64,000 nt of DNA from Brevibacterium siliguriense (GTDB taxonomy: Bacteria; Actinomycetota; Actinomycetes; Actinomycetales; Brevibacteriaceae). Positions within the stretch are counted from its first letter, which is position 1, and each line of letters begins with the position of its first letter. Positions 43,882 to 53,494 of this stretch are shown one piece after another. The notes beneath the pieces are model-generated. The model was not told the origin of the DNA. It was given only the letters and a program-made list of their open reading frames with translations, and did not search any database. Made by a program: the position numbers and the translations under genes. Where the stretch lies: NCBI RefSeq assembly GCF_900105315.1, contig NZ_LT629766.1, positions 186,001-250,000 on the forward strand, written 5' to 3'.

Positions 43882-43897
43882 GTCCGACATTTCGGAC
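43882..43897. promoter_or_regulatory. Hut operator GTCCGACATTTCGGAC before hutI
   Basis: GTCCGA and TCGGAC are perfect 6-bp arms with a 4-base spacer. The identical 16 bases occur before hutU at 46076, and one-base variants occur at 58067 and 60739. Probable site of the IclR regulator encoded at the operon end. Confidence 0.65.
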
Positions 43898-44013
43898 AGT
43901 CGGCGGGAGCAGCTACTTGGTACGAGGAGAATGACCGCGAGTGCGCGCGATCTGCCGACAAGCAGAGCGGCGGCCACCCGCGAGTCGCGGTCGGCAACTC
44001 CCTGTGACACGCT

Positions 44014-44056
44014 GAAAGGCGGATAGCCGGCTTCAATCCTTGGCTATCCGCCTTTC
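44014..44056. terminator. Hairpin between hutU and hutI
   Basis: GAAAGGCGGATAGCC and its exact complement form a perfect 15-bp stem with a 13-base loop. It lies about 145 bases after the hutU stop. Confidence 0.65.
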
Positions 44057-44100
44057 GGTGAGCTATTCAGCGGCCTTACTGCTCGGCAGATTCCGCGTTC

Positions 44101-44160
44101 GGTACACCTTTCTCTGAATTGCCCACGGAGGAACGTGAGCATTTCAGAGCAGCGTGTACC
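44101..44160. repeat. Palindromic element, family 3 copy A
   Basis: GGTACAC and GTGTACC are the outer arms; inside, TTTCTCTGAATTGCCCACG pairs imperfectly with the complement around GAGGA. The core TCTCTGAATTGC...CACG is shared with the copy at 53575. It lies just after hutU. Confidence 0.65.
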
Positions 44161-44201
44161 CAAGTGCTCGCTTCAGCCGCGAGCGCGCCCGTCGACGCAA
44201 C

Positions 44202-45923
44202 TCACTGTGCGGCGGATTCCTCGTCGCGTTTGTCGAGCTCGGGGATCATCGGCACGCGCTGGCCGCGTTCTTCGGCCACCGCGGTGGCGCGATCGTAGCC
44301 GGCATCGACGTGGCGGATGACCCCCATGCCCGGGTCGTTGGTGAGCAGGCGCGCCAGCTTCTTCGCGGCCAGCTCGGTGCCGTCGGCCACGGAGACCTGC
44401 CCGGCATGGATGGACCGGCCGATGCCGACGCCTCCGCCGTGGTGGATGGAGACCCAAGTGGCGCCCGAGGAGGTGTTGACCAGGGCGTTGAGCAGCGGCC
44501 AGTCGGCCACGGCGTCCGTGCCGTCGAGCATGGATTCGGTCTCGCGGTAGGGGCTGGCGACGGAACCGGAGTCGAGGTGGTCACGGCCGATGACGATCGG
44601 GGCCGAGATCTTGCCTTCGGCGACGAGTTTGTTGAACAGCAGGCCGGCCTGGTGGCGCTCCTTGTAGCCGAGCCAGCAGATGCGCGCCGGCAGTCCTTCG
44701 AACTCGACGTATTCGTCGGCGGCGTCGAGCCAGGTGTGAAGGTGTTCGTTCTCCGGGAAGAGCTCCTTCAAAGCCTGATCGGTGACCTCGATGTCCTTCG
44801 GGTCGCCGGACAGTGCGACCCAGCGGAAGGGTCCGAGGCCTTCGCAGAAGAGGGGGCGGATGTAGGCGGGGACGAAGCCGGGGAATTCGAAGGCGCGGTC
44901 GTAGCCGGCCTTGCGGGCCTCGTCGCGGATCGAGTTGCCGTAGTCGAAGACCTCGGCGCCGCGGTCCTGGAATTCGACCATGGCCTTGACGTGCTTGGCC
45001 ATGGACTCCTCGGCGCGGATGGTGAACTTCTCAGCATCCTGTTCGGCTTCCTCGTGCCAGTCGTCGACGCTCACGCCCACCGGCAGGTAGGACAGCGGGT
45101 CATGGGCCGAGGTCTGGTCGGTGACGATGTCGACTTCGGCGGCCTCGGGGCGGTCGAGGATCATCGGGAGGATCTCGGCGGCGTTGCCGACGAGCCCGAC
45201 TGACAGAGCCTGCTTGTTCTTCTTCGCCTCGATGACCTTGGCCAGTGCGGTATCGAGATCGGTCTCGACTTCGTCGAGGTAGCGCTTGCCCTTGCGGCGG
45301 TCGAGGCGGGTCTTGTCGACGTCGATGATGAGGCAGGCACCGCCGTTGAGCGTCACGGACAGCGGCTGAGCTCCGCCCATGCCGCCGCAGCCGGCGGTAA
45401 TGGTCAGGGTGCCGGCAAGGGTGCCGTCGAAGCGCTTGCGGGCGATGGCGCCGAAGGTCTCGTAGGTGCCCTGGAGGATTCCCTGGGTGGCGATGTAGAT
45501 CCAGGAGCCGGCAGTCATCTGGCCGTACATCATCAGGCCCTCGGCCTCGAGCTCACGGAAGTGCTCCCAATTTGCCCAGTCTCCGACGAGGTTGGAGTTG
45601 GCGATGAGCACGCGCGGGGCCCATTCGTGGGTGCGCATGACTCCGACGGGCTTACCGGACTGAATGAGCAGGGTCTCGTCGTCCTCGAGGTCGTCGAGGG
45701 TGCGCACGATCGCATCGTAGGCTTCCCAGGAGCGGGCTGCGCGGCCGGTGCCGCCGTAGACGACGAGGTCTTCGGGGCGTTCGGCGACCTCGGGATCGAG
45801 GTTGTTCATGAGCATGCGCTTGGGTGCTTCGGTCTGCCAGGACTTCGCGGTGATCTCGGTCCCGCGGTCGGCGCGGATGACGCGGGACGGGTCGTGCTGG
45901 GTGAACGACGGCTTGGTGGTCAT
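44202..45923 (-). CDS. hutU: Urocanate hydratase
   Basis: A 573-residue NAD-dependent enzyme that hydrates urocanate to imidazolonepropionate. Signature stretches are [40 protein letters not shown], the NAD region [20 protein letters not shown], and IWIHHGGG-like [18 protein letters not shown], with Cys in [22 protein letters not shown] precedes ATG 45923; a longer open frame upstream is not supported. It is transcribed apart from hutI-hutH, with its own copy of the operator at 46076. Confidence 0.94.
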   Translation of the reverse strand: MTTKPSFTQHDPSRVIRADRGTEITAKSWQTEAPKRMLMNNLDPEVAERPEDLVVYGGTGRAARSWEAYDAIVRTLDDLEDDETLLIQSGKPVGVMRTHEWAPRVLIANSNLVGDWANWEHFRELEAEGLMMYGQMTAGSWIYIATQGILQGTYETFGAIARKRFDGTLAGTLTITAGCGGMGGAQPLSVTLNGGACLIIDVDKTRLDRRKGKRYLDEVETDLDTALAKVIEAKKNKQALSVGLVGNAAEILPMILDRPEAAEVDIVTDQTSAHDPLSYLPVGVSVDDWHEEAEQDAEKFTIRAEESMAKHVKAMVEFQDRGAEVFDYGNSIRDEARKAGYDRAFEFPGFVPAYIRPLFCEGLGPFRWVALSGDPKDIEVTDQALKELFPENEHLHTWLDAADEYVEFEGLPARICWLGYKERHQAGLLFNKLVAEGKISAPIVIGRDHLDSGSVASPYRETESMLDGTDAVADWPLLNALVNTSSGATWVSIHHGGGVGIGRSIHAGQVSVADGTELAAKKLARLLTNDPGMGVIRHVDAGYDRATAVAEERGQRVPMIPELDKRDEESAAQ

Positions 45924-46075
45924 GGGATTCTCCTTGTCGCTGTGTCCGACGAGGCGGATGCTTGGCTGCCGCTTCGCCGTCGCGCCGAGGCGTGGACCCC
46001 TGCGCTGTCGGCTCTGACTACACCATCCATTCTGTCGGCTGAACCAGAATGCGGAAGTGGCCCCGATCAAGTTCC

Positions 46076-46091
46076 GTCCGACATTTCGGAC
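46076..46091. promoter_or_regulatory. Hut operator GTCCGACATTTCGGAC before hutU
   Basis: Identical to the 16-bp site before hutI; 153 bases before the hutU start. Two identical sites before two hut transcripts are strong evidence for a shared regulator. Confidence 0.65.
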
Positions 46092-46181
46092 ACCCATGAA
46101 TCGGCCGTCAAGCCGAAGTCACGCAACACCGAGCGCTCACCTACGGCGGCGGGATTCGCTCACCACGACTGGACTGCGTCC

Positions 46182-47339
46182 TCAGGCTCGCGCGGGCACC
46201 TCAGTCGCCACACTCTCCGCAGCAACAGAGTCCGCCGCAACTCCCTGCACCGGCGAGATCCGGTAGCTCGCCGGTGTCCGGGCGAGCTTGATCGGCGAGG
46301 CCACCCCGCGGTAGCCGTCGCCCATCTCCACGACCATCTCACGGTGGGCAGTATGCGGATGTTCGACCACCTCGGCGGCGTCGAGGATCGGTCCGGCGGG
46401 CACACCGATGCTCATGAGCTCTTCGGACAGCGCCTCTGCCGACGTCGAGACCATGAGTGCTTCGAGTTCGGTCCGCAGCTCATCCCGATTGCCCAGACGC
46501 GCAGCATTGTCGACGAACCGCGGGTCCTCGGCGAGCCCCGGAGCGCCGAGATGTTCGACGAGCCTGGCGAACTGTCCGTCGTTTCCGGCGGTGATGAACA
46601 CCTGCCCAGCCCCGGTCGCGAACGCCGAATACGGCGCGATATTCGGATGGTCGTTCCCGGACAGCTTCGGCACGGCTCCACCGCCGAAGAAGTTCGGCAG
46701 ATGCGGGTGCATGACGGAGATCCCGCAGTCGAAGAGCGTCGTCTCGACCCGCTGACCGCGCCCGCTGGTCACCCGTTCCTGCAGCGCCATGAGCACGCCG
46801 ATGGCCGCGTTGAGCCCGGTGACCATGTCGACGGCGGGCATGCCGATGCGCATCGGCCCGGTCGACTCGTCCCCGTTGACCGACATCAGACCCGACATCG
46901 CCTGGATGATCGCGTCGTATCCGGGCCGTCCGCCCAGCGGACCGTCATCGCCGAAGCCGGTGATGGACGCGTGCACGAGGTGCGGGTAGCGATCCGGAAT
47001 ATCCGACGCCAGGTCGAGCCCCCATGTCGCCAGGGTCCCGGTCTTGAAGTTCTCGACGAGGACGTCGGCGCCGGCCAGCAGCCCGTGCAGCGCTTCCTGT
47101 CCTTCCTCGGTGCGCAGGTCGAGGGTCATCAACTGCTTGTTCCGGTTGATCCCGGCGAAGTAGCTCGACACCTCGGGGGCCACGAACGGCGGCCCCCAGA
47201 TGCGCGTATCGTCGCCGGACGGCGGTTCGACCTTGATGACCTCGGCGCCGTGATCAGCCAGGATCTGCGTGCAGTAGGGCCCGCCGAGGATGCGTGAGAG
47301 ATCGACGACGGTGATCCCGGCGAGCGCTCCCGCGCTCAC
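46182..47339 (-). CDS. CaiB/BaiF family (class III) CoA transferase
   Basis: A 385-residue protein with the family pattern: VVDLSRILGGPYCTQILADHGAEVIKVE at the N-terminus, LVENFKTGTL with the region of the catalytic Asp, and the GRPGYDAIIQAMSGLMSVNG stretch. It moves CoA between acyl-CoA and a free acid. GTG 47339 overlaps the stop of the acyl-CoA dehydrogenase gene by 4 bases and follows GGAGGGAG, so the two are one operon. The acid activated is unknown. The last ~20 residues are Ala/Val/Ser-rich. Confidence 0.87.
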   Translation of the reverse strand: MSAGALAGITVVDLSRILGGPYCTQILADHGAEVIKVEPPSGDDTRIWGPPFVAPEVSSYFAGINRNKQLMTLDLRTEEGQEALHGLLAGADVLVENFKTGTLATWGLDLASDIPDRYPHLVHASITGFGDDGPLGGRPGYDAIIQAMSGLMSVNGDESTGPMRIGMPAVDMVTGLNAAIGVLMALQERVTSGRGQRVETTLFDCGISVMHPHLPNFFGGGAVPKLSGNDHPNIAPYSAFATGAGQVFITAGNDGQFARLVEHLGAPGLAEDPRFVDNAARLGNRDELRTELEALMVSTSAEALSEELMSIGVPAGPILDAAEVVEHPHTAHREMVVEMGDGYRGVASPIKLARTPASYRISPVQGVAADSVAAESVATEVPARA

Positions 47340-49159
47340 TGTCCGCTCCCTCCGGAACGCGCAGTTCCATCCTCGGCGGACTGAGCTGCTCCGCCCTCGC
47401 CGAGGATGTCCTCGACAGCCGCGAACGCATCCTCCCGGCCCATTCCGACACCGTCGATGAGAGCATCGAGGACGGAGTCGTCGTCGACGACGGGAACGAG
47501 CGGGTTCTGCGGCATCAGCTTGTGGCGCAGCACCAGTGCGGCGATGACGATGCGCGACCAATCACCGCGGCCGCTGCCGATCCGCGCCCCCTCCGAGGCC
47601 ATGATGGTCGCGCATACGAGGTTGTAGGTCGCGGTCGCGAGCTGACGCACCCGTGCCTGTTCTACGCCTTCGGGCGTGGATTCGAGCGCGTGCAGCAGCG
47701 TCGAGCTCAACGATTGGATCTGGCTGCGGAACGCGGCTGGGAGGTCGGCCGCCTCGGCGATGAGCGTCTCCAGGTGGCGGAACAGCGGCCCCAGCGTGCC
47801 CGCCCGGTGAGCGGCGCGGATGACGTCGAGGGCGACGATGTTCGAGGTGCCCTCCCAGATCGATCCGAGCTGGGAGTCGCGGAAGACGCGGGCGTCACCG
47901 TACTCCTCGATGTAGCCGACTCCGCCGCGGATCTCCATCGCGTCGGCGGTGACCTTGCGGGCGTCGCGGGTGGCGCGGAACTTGATGAGCGGGGTGAGGA
48001 TGCGCAGCACCGAGGCGGCTTCGGCGTCACCGGCATCGGCGCGGGCGAAGACGTCCGCCGTGTGCAGGGAGATCGACAGCGCCTGTTCCGTGGTCGTCAT
48101 GATCTTCGCGAGCTGGCGACGCTGCAGGGGCAGCTTGCTCAGGGTCGAGCCGAAGGCTTCGCGATTGCGGCAGATGAACTTCGACTCTCCGAAGGCCCGG
48201 CGCATGAGGCCGGCCGCGCGCACGGCGTTCGACAGGCGGGAGGAGTTGACCATATCGGCCATCTGCACGAATCCGCGGCCGATATCGCCGACGAGGTAGG
48301 CGGTCGCTCCCTGCAGGCTCATCTCACCGCTGGGCATCGACCGGGTGCCGAGCTTGTCCTTGAGGCGGACGATGCGCATGGAGTTCGGCGAACCGTCCTC
48401 AAGAGTGCGCGGTAAGAGGAAGAGTCCGATGCCTTTGATTCCGGTCTGTGCACCCTCGGGGCGGGCGAGGACCATGGCTAGCTCGGCGTCGGCGTTCGAG
48501 CAGAACCACTTCTCACCGGTCAGCGCCCAGGTGCCGTCGCCGTTGTCGACGGCAGTGGTCGTCGCCCGGCCGACATCGGAGCCGGCGTCCTGTTCGGTCA
48601 TGAACATCGCACCCTGGGTGAGGGTGTCGAGGTCGGTGCTCGTCAGCCCGCCGATGAACCGGTCGACGAGTTCGGGTGAACCGTACTTGCGCAGGGTGCG
48701 GGTGAGCGAGTCGGTCATGTTCACTGGGCACAGAAGTCCGAATTCCGCCTGTGTGAAGAGGTAGACGAGGAGGTATTTGACGATCGGAGGCATCGGTTCG
48801 TCCCAGCCGAGGACACCGGGCCGGTGGCTCATCGCAGCCAGGCCGAGTTCGCCGAAGGCGACCTCCTGAAGACGGCGGTAGGCGGGATGGATCTTGATCG
48901 ACTGCGCATCGGCGCCGTTGCGAGTGCGGTGCTGAAGAACCGGAGGATTGACGTCGGCATCGTGGGCGAGATCGTCGAGCTCTCCGCCGAGGCGGGGCCC
49001 GAGGTCCTCGAACACCGGCCGGAGGTGCGCGAGCAGCTTCTCGTCGAGGTAGAGCGGCAGCAGGTCGTCAAGCGACCGATCGTCGGCGAAACGGTCGATC
49101 CCGTAACTGTCCGGCACGGGGGTCATGGTCGTATCGGGCGACGAAGCAGTCTCACGCAA
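47336..49159 (-). CDS. Acyl-CoA dehydrogenase (AidB-like, long form)
   Basis: A 607-residue flavoprotein, longer than usual acyl-CoA dehydrogenases (~380) because of N- and C-terminal extensions, as in the AidB-like group. Motifs: FMTEQDAGSDVG and WFCSNADAELAMV in the FAD region, GGVGYIEEYGDARVFRDSQ and SIWEGTSNIVALDVIRA at the C-terminal core. TTG 49159 is chosen because AAAGGAG lies 6 bases upstream. It is co-translated with a CaiB-type transferase and divergent from a LysR gene, so it probably oxidises a branched or cyclic acyl-CoA made by that transferase. Confidence 0.85.
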   Translation of the reverse strand: MRETASSPDTTMTPVPDSYGIDRFADDRSLDDLLPLYLDEKLLAHLRPVFEDLGPRLGGELDDLAHDADVNPPVLQHRTRNGADAQSIKIHPAYRRLQEVAFGELGLAAMSHRPGVLGWDEPMPPIVKYLLVYLFTQAEFGLLCPVNMTDSLTRTLRKYGSPELVDRFIGGLTSTDLDTLTQGAMFMTEQDAGSDVGRATTTAVDNGDGTWALTGEKWFCSNADAELAMVLARPEGAQTGIKGIGLFLLPRTLEDGSPNSMRIVRLKDKLGTRSMPSGEMSLQGATAYLVGDIGRGFVQMADMVNSSRLSNAVRAAGLMRRAFGESKFICRNREAFGSTLSKLPLQRRQLAKIMTTTEQALSISLHTADVFARADAGDAEAASVLRILTPLIKFRATRDARKVTADAMEIRGGVGYIEEYGDARVFRDSQLGSIWEGTSNIVALDVIRAAHRAGTLGPLFRHLETLIAEAADLPAAFRSQIQSLSSTLLHALESTPEGVEQARVRQLATATYNLVCATIMASEGARIGSGRGDWSRIVIAALVLRHKLMPQNPLVPVVDDDSVLDALIDGVGMGREDAFAAVEDILGEGGAAQSAEDGTARSGGSGQ

Positions 49160-49227
49160 GATAATCTCCTTTGATGGTTTCTTCGACCGTACGCCCGCGA
49201 ATCTGCGGCTGACAAAGACATTTCGCT

Positions 49228-49240
49228 TATCACTGATAAT
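49228..49240. promoter_or_regulatory. LysR box TTATC-ACT-GATAA
   Basis: A perfect 13-bp palindrome matching the T-N11-A rule for LysR-type regulators, between the LysR gene at 49249 and the divergent acyl-CoA dehydrogenase gene. Confidence 0.55.
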
Positions 49241-49248
49241 CTTCAGTT

Positions 49249-50151
49249 ATGGCTGAACCGAGTCTCAAGCGCCTCCAGTACTTCATCGCCCTGGCCGAGC
49301 ACGGCAAATTCCAGCTCGCCGCAGACGCCGTGAACATCTCCCAGCCGGCATTGAGCGCCGAACTCAAGAGACTCGAGGACTTCGTCGGCAAACCGCTGTT
49401 CCACCGCAGTCCCGTGACGAAGCTGACCGCCGCCGGAGAGGCGCTGCTGCCCTATGCGAAGTCCGCCGTCGGAGCCGCCCACCGTTTCAACGAATATGCG
49501 GCGGCCGTGAATACGGGGGCGCCGACGTCGATCTCGATCGGCACAGTAGCCACCTTCCTTCATCGGGGCCTGCCGCAGACGATCACGGACTTCTCCGCGG
49601 CACACCCGGACATCCTCGTCACCACCGAGGAGGCCACCTCGGCGGCGCAGTCGGACATGCTGCTCGGCCACGACATCGACATCGCCTGCGGACACATGCC
49701 CCTCCAACATCCCGGCGTCATCTGCACTCCGGCTGCCCGGGAGTCGTTCTGGCTGTGCGCTCCGACCGGCTCACCGATCACCACCATCGCCGAGGCGGTC
49801 GATTCCCCGTTCGTCATCTTCCGCAAGAGCGCGTCCCCGATCTATCACGACACCGTCGTCGGCATCTGCCGCACGCATGGCTTCGAACCTCAGATCCACC
49901 ATCGGACGGCCAGCTGGTCTGCTGCCGTCGAGATGGTCGCCCACGGACTCGGCGTCTCCCTCGTCCCCTCGCCGGTGGCCCGCAACTACCACGGCGATGA
50001 GCGACTGATCTTCACCCGGATCGGTACCAGACCGAACGCCCCGCAGGCATGGATCACCGTCCGCCGGGAGGATCAGTCGACGCTCATCGGCGATCTCGCC
50101 CTCGGCCTCGTCATCGCCTCGGAAGCACTCGCCGACCCGGTCGCCGACTGA
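49249..50151 (+). CDS. LysR family transcriptional regulator
   Basis: A 300-residue LysR protein. The HTH lies in residues 5-60 (LKRLQYFIALAEHGKFQLAA, ISQPALSAELKRLEDFVGKP), followed by a type 2 periplasmic-binding fold for the effector. It is divergent from the acyl-CoA dehydrogenase/CaiB operon with a LysR box between, so it very likely controls that operon. The inducer is unknown. Confidence 0.88.
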   Translation: MAEPSLKRLQYFIALAEHGKFQLAADAVNISQPALSAELKRLEDFVGKPLFHRSPVTKLTAAGEALLPYAKSAVGAAHRFNEYAAAVNTGAPTSISIGTVATFLHRGLPQTITDFSAAHPDILVTTEEATSAAQSDMLLGHDIDIACGHMPLQHPGVICTPAARESFWLCAPTGSPITTIAEAVDSPFVIFRKSASPIYHDTVVGICRTHGFEPQIHHRTASWSAAVEMVAHGLGVSLVPSPVARNYHGDERLIFTRIGTRPNAPQAWITVRREDQSTLIGDLALGLVIASEALADPVAD

Positions 50152-50512
50152 GCGCCGGTGCCTCGCCACGTTGCCGCCCAGCCTGACCGGATCCGACATC
50201 AAACGGGCGTCCGCACACTGCCCGGGGCCTACCTCGGCGAGGGCGGAGCATCGCTCTGATACTCATAACGCAATAATGATCAATGCGGCCGTCGGTGTCC
50301 GTATCACCGAGAATTCTCACCGCCTGGCCTACGGCCCGGTAGGCCGCGGAGCATCAGGGAACCTCGCTATGTCATCACTAATTACTATGTCGATATAACC
50401 AAAAAATCTTTGCGTGGACAACACGGGCAACTTACGGTGAACGAGCACCCATGCCACGTCATCGACATCTGGCATCGGTAGGCGCAATGACGCTCCACCT
50501 GAGAGGAATCGC
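50152..50512. other. Intergenic region before MHS transporter
   Basis: About 360 bases without a gene. It contains an inverted repeat GGCCTAC/GTAGGCC (50327-50346), an AT-rich stretch around 50365-50410 that probably holds the promoter, and the ribosome site GAGAGGAA before the transporter ATG. Confidence 0.5.
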
Positions 50513-52006
50513 ATGTCTGATTCGGTCAACACCGCGAAACGTGCTCGCAAAGCCGGAATAGCATCATTCATCGGCACCACCATCGAGTGGTACGACTTCT
50601 ACATCTACGGCACCGCCTCGGCGCTGGTCTTCGGGCATGTCTTCTTCCCTGATACCCTGCCTGCCGGCGTCGGCACTCTGCTCTCCTTCGTCACGCTGTG
50701 GGCAGGCTTCCTCGCTCGTCCGCTCGGCGGAATCATCTTCGGCCACTTCGGTGACAAGTACGGCCGGAAGAAGACGCTCGTAGTCACCCTCGTGATGATG
50801 GGTGCGGCATCGTTCCTCGTCGGTCTGCTGCCGGGATATGCGACCATCGGCATCGGCGCTCCGATCATCCTCACCTGCCTGCGCATCCTGCAGGGCATTG
50901 CCGTCGGCGGCGAATGGGGCGGCTCCGTACTCATCGCCAGCGAGAACGCCCCGAAGGGCAAGGGAGTCCTGTACTCGGCCTTCGCCCAGCAGGGATCACC
51001 GGCAGGAAACCTCATCTCCTCGGGTATGTTCTTCGTCCTCGCGCTCCTGCCGACCCCGCAGTTCCTCCTCTACGGCTGGAGAATCGCGTTCCTCGCCTCG
51101 ATCTTCCTCATCGTCATCGGCCTCGTCATCCGGCTGAAGCTCGAAGAGCCAGAGAACATGAAGGTCGCGAAGAAGAAGGACGCCGTCGTCAAGGTTCCTG
51201 CATTCGAGGCGATCAAGAAGCACTGGGTGCTCATCCTCCTCGGCGCTGGTTCGCTGCCGCTCATCCAGGTCACCTATCTCAAGACGACGTTCGCCACGGC
51301 CTGGGCCACGGACACCACCCACCCCTGGGCGTACAGTTCGTCGACGTTCCTCGGCGTCGTCACGCTCGCACTCGTCGTGCAGTTCATCGTCCAGCCGTTC
51401 GGCGCGGTCATCCTCGACCGGGTCAAGGACATGCGCAAGGCGATCGTCTGGATCATCGCTCCGGAGTTCGTCCTCATGCCGCTCATGTTCTTCGCGATCG
51501 AACTGGGCCATCCGGGGATCGCGCTGGCAGCCATGGCCGCAGCAACCGTTCCGCACTCGCTGTTCTACGCCGGCATCGGCGGAATCATCGCCCGGGCGTT
51601 CCCCACGCGGGTCCGGTACACGGGAATCTCGCTGGCCTACCAGCTGTGCTCGATGACCGTGGGCGGCGGTACTGCGGCGGCCGCGCAATGGATGTACAAC
51701 AGTTCGGATTCCATCATTCCAGTGGCGATCCTCAGCGCCGGCTACGCGCTCGTCTCCCTCGTCTGCACGCTCATCCTGCTCAACATGACCGGCTGGACGG
51801 CCAGCGAGAACTCGAAGGCCGAGGCCGCCGACGAGGCGGAGTTCGCCGCAGCTCTCGCCGCCGAGAAGGCCGAGCGCGACGCCGACTCGGACACCCTGAC
51901 TGCCGGCACCGCGGACACGGTCGGCACGAGCCATTCCGTGACGACCGCCGACGCCACTGGCGCGGGCTCCGAACCTGCACCGGCGCGCGCTCCCGTCACT
52001 CCCTGA
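50513..52006 (+). CDS. MFS transporter, metabolite:H+ symporter (MHS) family
   Basis: A 497-residue, 12-helix carrier. Family signatures: IASFIGTTIEWYDFYIYGTA in helix 1, GGIIFGHFGDKYGRKKTL between helices 2 and 3, and LRILQGIAVGGEWGGSVLIA in helix 4. MHS members import organic acids, shikimate, betaine or proline. The C-terminal 60 residues are acidic and Thr/Ala-rich. No clear partner gene shows the substrate; it lies between a LysR gene and a drug exporter gene. Confidence 0.88.
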   Translation: MSDSVNTAKRARKAGIASFIGTTIEWYDFYIYGTASALVFGHVFFPDTLPAGVGTLLSFVTLWAGFLARPLGGIIFGHFGDKYGRKKTLVVTLVMMGAASFLVGLLPGYATIGIGAPIILTCLRILQGIAVGGEWGGSVLIASENAPKGKGVLYSAFAQQGSPAGNLISSGMFFVLALLPTPQFLLYGWRIAFLASIFLIVIGLVIRLKLEEPENMKVAKKKDAVVKVPAFEAIKKHWVLILLGAGSLPLIQVTYLKTTFATAWATDTTHPWAYSSSTFLGVVTLALVVQFIVQPFGAVILDRVKDMRKAIVWIIAPEFVLMPLMFFAIELGHPGIALAAMAAATVPHSLFYAGIGGIIARAFPTRVRYTGISLAYQLCSMTVGGGTAAAAQWMYNSSDSIIPVAILSAGYALVSLVCTLILLNMTGWTASENSKAEAADEAEFAAALAAEKAERDADSDTLTAGTADTVGTSHSVTTADATGAGSEPAPARAPVTP

Positions 52007-52048
52007 GGACTTCGCCACGACGACAATAGGGCCCCGGCCTCATTAACA

Positions 52049-52109
52049 ATGCGGCCCCTGCCTCGATAACCAGGCGCTCCCGAGTATCCTGATGGCCTCG
52101 GGGCCGCAT
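52049..52109. repeat. Inverted repeat between MHS and Cmx genes
   Basis: ATGCGGCCCC and GGGGCCGCAT are perfect 10-bp arms 41 bases apart, in the gap between two convergent transporter genes. It may serve as a bidirectional terminator or be another palindromic element. Confidence 0.5.
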
Positions 52110-52147
52110 AGCTTTGCGCGGTCTACTAGGCGTAAGAGGTCAGGACG

Positions 52148-53314
52148 CTATTGACGGGGTGCAATCAGCCGAAGCAGAGGTACTGCGACCAGCAATGCCG
52201 TTGCGGTCGCGATCACGGCCACCCAGACCGGTCCGAGCGCACCCGGAAGAACGCTGAGTGCGGCAGCGGCAAGTACGGGACCGACGGCCGCGCCCAGGTT
52301 GAGTGCCGCTGTCGCATAAGACCCCGCCATCGTCGGCGCACCCGCCGCCGCGTAGAGCACTCGAGTGATCAGCGTGCTCCCAACAGCGAACCCCAACACA
52401 CCCTGGACGAAAATGAGCCCGAGCAGGACAGCGGGGTACGTCGCGAAAGTTGCCAATGCGAGCCACCCGAGCACGAGAACGCTTCCACCGCACACGATGA
52501 CGATTCTGGGGCGGGCATCCGAGAACCGTCCCGCCACAGTGACGCCGATGAAAGAACCAACACCAAAGAGCACAAGAGCCACCGACACCCACCACTGGCT
52601 CAGGCCGGCGGTATGAGTAATGATCGGCGCGAGGAAGGTCAGCGCGGAGAAGGTTCCGGCATTCACCAGGGCAGCGAGCAACATCGTCAAGACGAGGCGT
52701 GGGGAGGCAAGCTGTGACAGCTCCGCACGAAGCAAAGTCGAGGACGACTCCACCTTCGATGAGTCAACCGGCTGAGTAGTGAAGCCTGCGGCAATGCCGA
52801 CGGCAGCGGGGACGCAGAGAAAGGCGATCGCCCAGAACGTCGACTGCCAGCCGAGTGCCGTCCCAAGCAGACCACCTGCGGGGACGCCGGCGACGGTCGC
52901 GACGGTAGTCCCCGCCAGCAGAATCGCCACGGCCCGGCCTTTGGCATCGGGCGCCACGAGTTTCGTCGCTGCGACCAGTGCGACAGCCAAGAAGCCTGCA
53001 TTGACGACCGCGGCGACCACGCGCGTAACGAACAGAACAGTGAAATCCGGCGTAAGTGCTCCGACGGCATGGGACAGCGCGAACACGACTACGCAGCCCA
53101 AGAGTGTCCCTTTCATGGGAAGGCGACGAGTGAGCGCGGCCGTCGCAGGTGCACCGATCACCATCCCTGCGGCGAACGCCGATGTCAGGAGACCAACGGT
53201 CCCTACGGAAACGCCGAAGTCGGTCGAGATGTCGGGCACGAGTCCCGCGAGCATGAATTCGGAAGTACCCATGGCGAAGACCACCAGGGCAAGAAGATAG
53301 AGAACGAAAGGCAT
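52148..53314 (-). CDS. cmx: Cmx/CmrA-type chloramphenicol exporter (MFS)
   Basis: A 388-residue, 12-helix MFS drug/proton antiporter. The start MPFVLYLLALVVFAMGTSEF and later stretches (NAGFLAVALVAATKLV, LLGTALGWQSTFWAIAFLC, GSTLITRVLYAA, GAPTMAGSYATAALN) match, from memory, the Cmx and CmrA chloramphenicol exporters of corynebacteria and rhodococci. Codon use is less GC-rich than its neighbours, hinting at transfer, but no transposon ends are seen. GGAG lies 8 bases before the ATG. A promoter, a 21-residue leader ORF and a hairpin upstream suggest inducible control. Confidence 0.85.
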   Translation of the reverse strand: MPFVLYLLALVVFAMGTSEFMLAGLVPDISTDFGVSVGTVGLLTSAFAAGMVIGAPATAALTRRLPMKGTLLGCVVVFALSHAVGALTPDFTVLFVTRVVAAVVNAGFLAVALVAATKLVAPDAKGRAVAILLAGTTVATVAGVPAGGLLGTALGWQSTFWAIAFLCVPAAVGIAAGFTTQPVDSSKVESSSTLLRAELSQLASPRLVLTMLLAALVNAGTFSALTFLAPIITHTAGLSQWWVSVALVLFGVGSFIGVTVAGRFSDARPRIVIVCGGSVLVLGWLALATFATYPAVLLGLIFVQGVLGFAVGSTLITRVLYAAAGAPTMAGSYATAALNLGAAVGPVLAAAALSVLPGALGPVWVAVIATATALLVAVPLLRLIAPRQ

Positions 53315-53428
53315 CGAGTTAACTCCGAAGTGAGAGTACGTACAAGGAACGTCTCGTCACCACGGTCAGCGCCCATAGAAACCCCTGAAAGTCGTGCTGC
53401 GTGCGACACGGGGAGCAGCGTTAAGGGC

Positions 53429-53494
53429 TCAGCGGAGGTGAGGGGCTGACGGCGTGACCGACAGCCCCTGAGTGTCCGATTCAGGGCTCGACAT
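53429..53494 (-). CDS. Putative leader peptide of the cmx gene (21 aa)
   Basis: A short ORF on the minus strand, rich in Ser, Thr, Ala and Pro (it reads MSSPESDTQG, then LSVTPSAPHLR). TTGGGA, 17 bases, TACGAT and then 7 bases lead to its ATG, a near-ideal leaderless promoter. An in-frame ATG 9 bases earlier is also possible. A hairpin lies inside it (53441-53469). Chloramphenicol stalls ribosomes preferentially at Ala, Ser or Thr, so the peptide could act as a sensor. Expression is unproven. Confidence 0.4.
   Translation of the reverse strand: MSSPESDTQGLSVTPSAPHLR
53441..53469 (-). promoter_or_regulatory. Hairpin within the cmx leader
   Basis: AGGGGCTG and CAGCCCCT form a perfect 8-bp stem with a 13-base loop inside the leader ORF, about 130 bases before the cmx start. 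Confidence 0.4.

Noticed and set aside
42611-44026. 471-codon open frame on the plus strand
   Set aside because: Antisense to hutI; composition typical of a shadow frame.
45561-47297. 578-codon open frame on the plus strand
   Set aside because: Antisense to hutU and the CaiB-type gene and spans the gap between them, so it cannot be a conserved gene.
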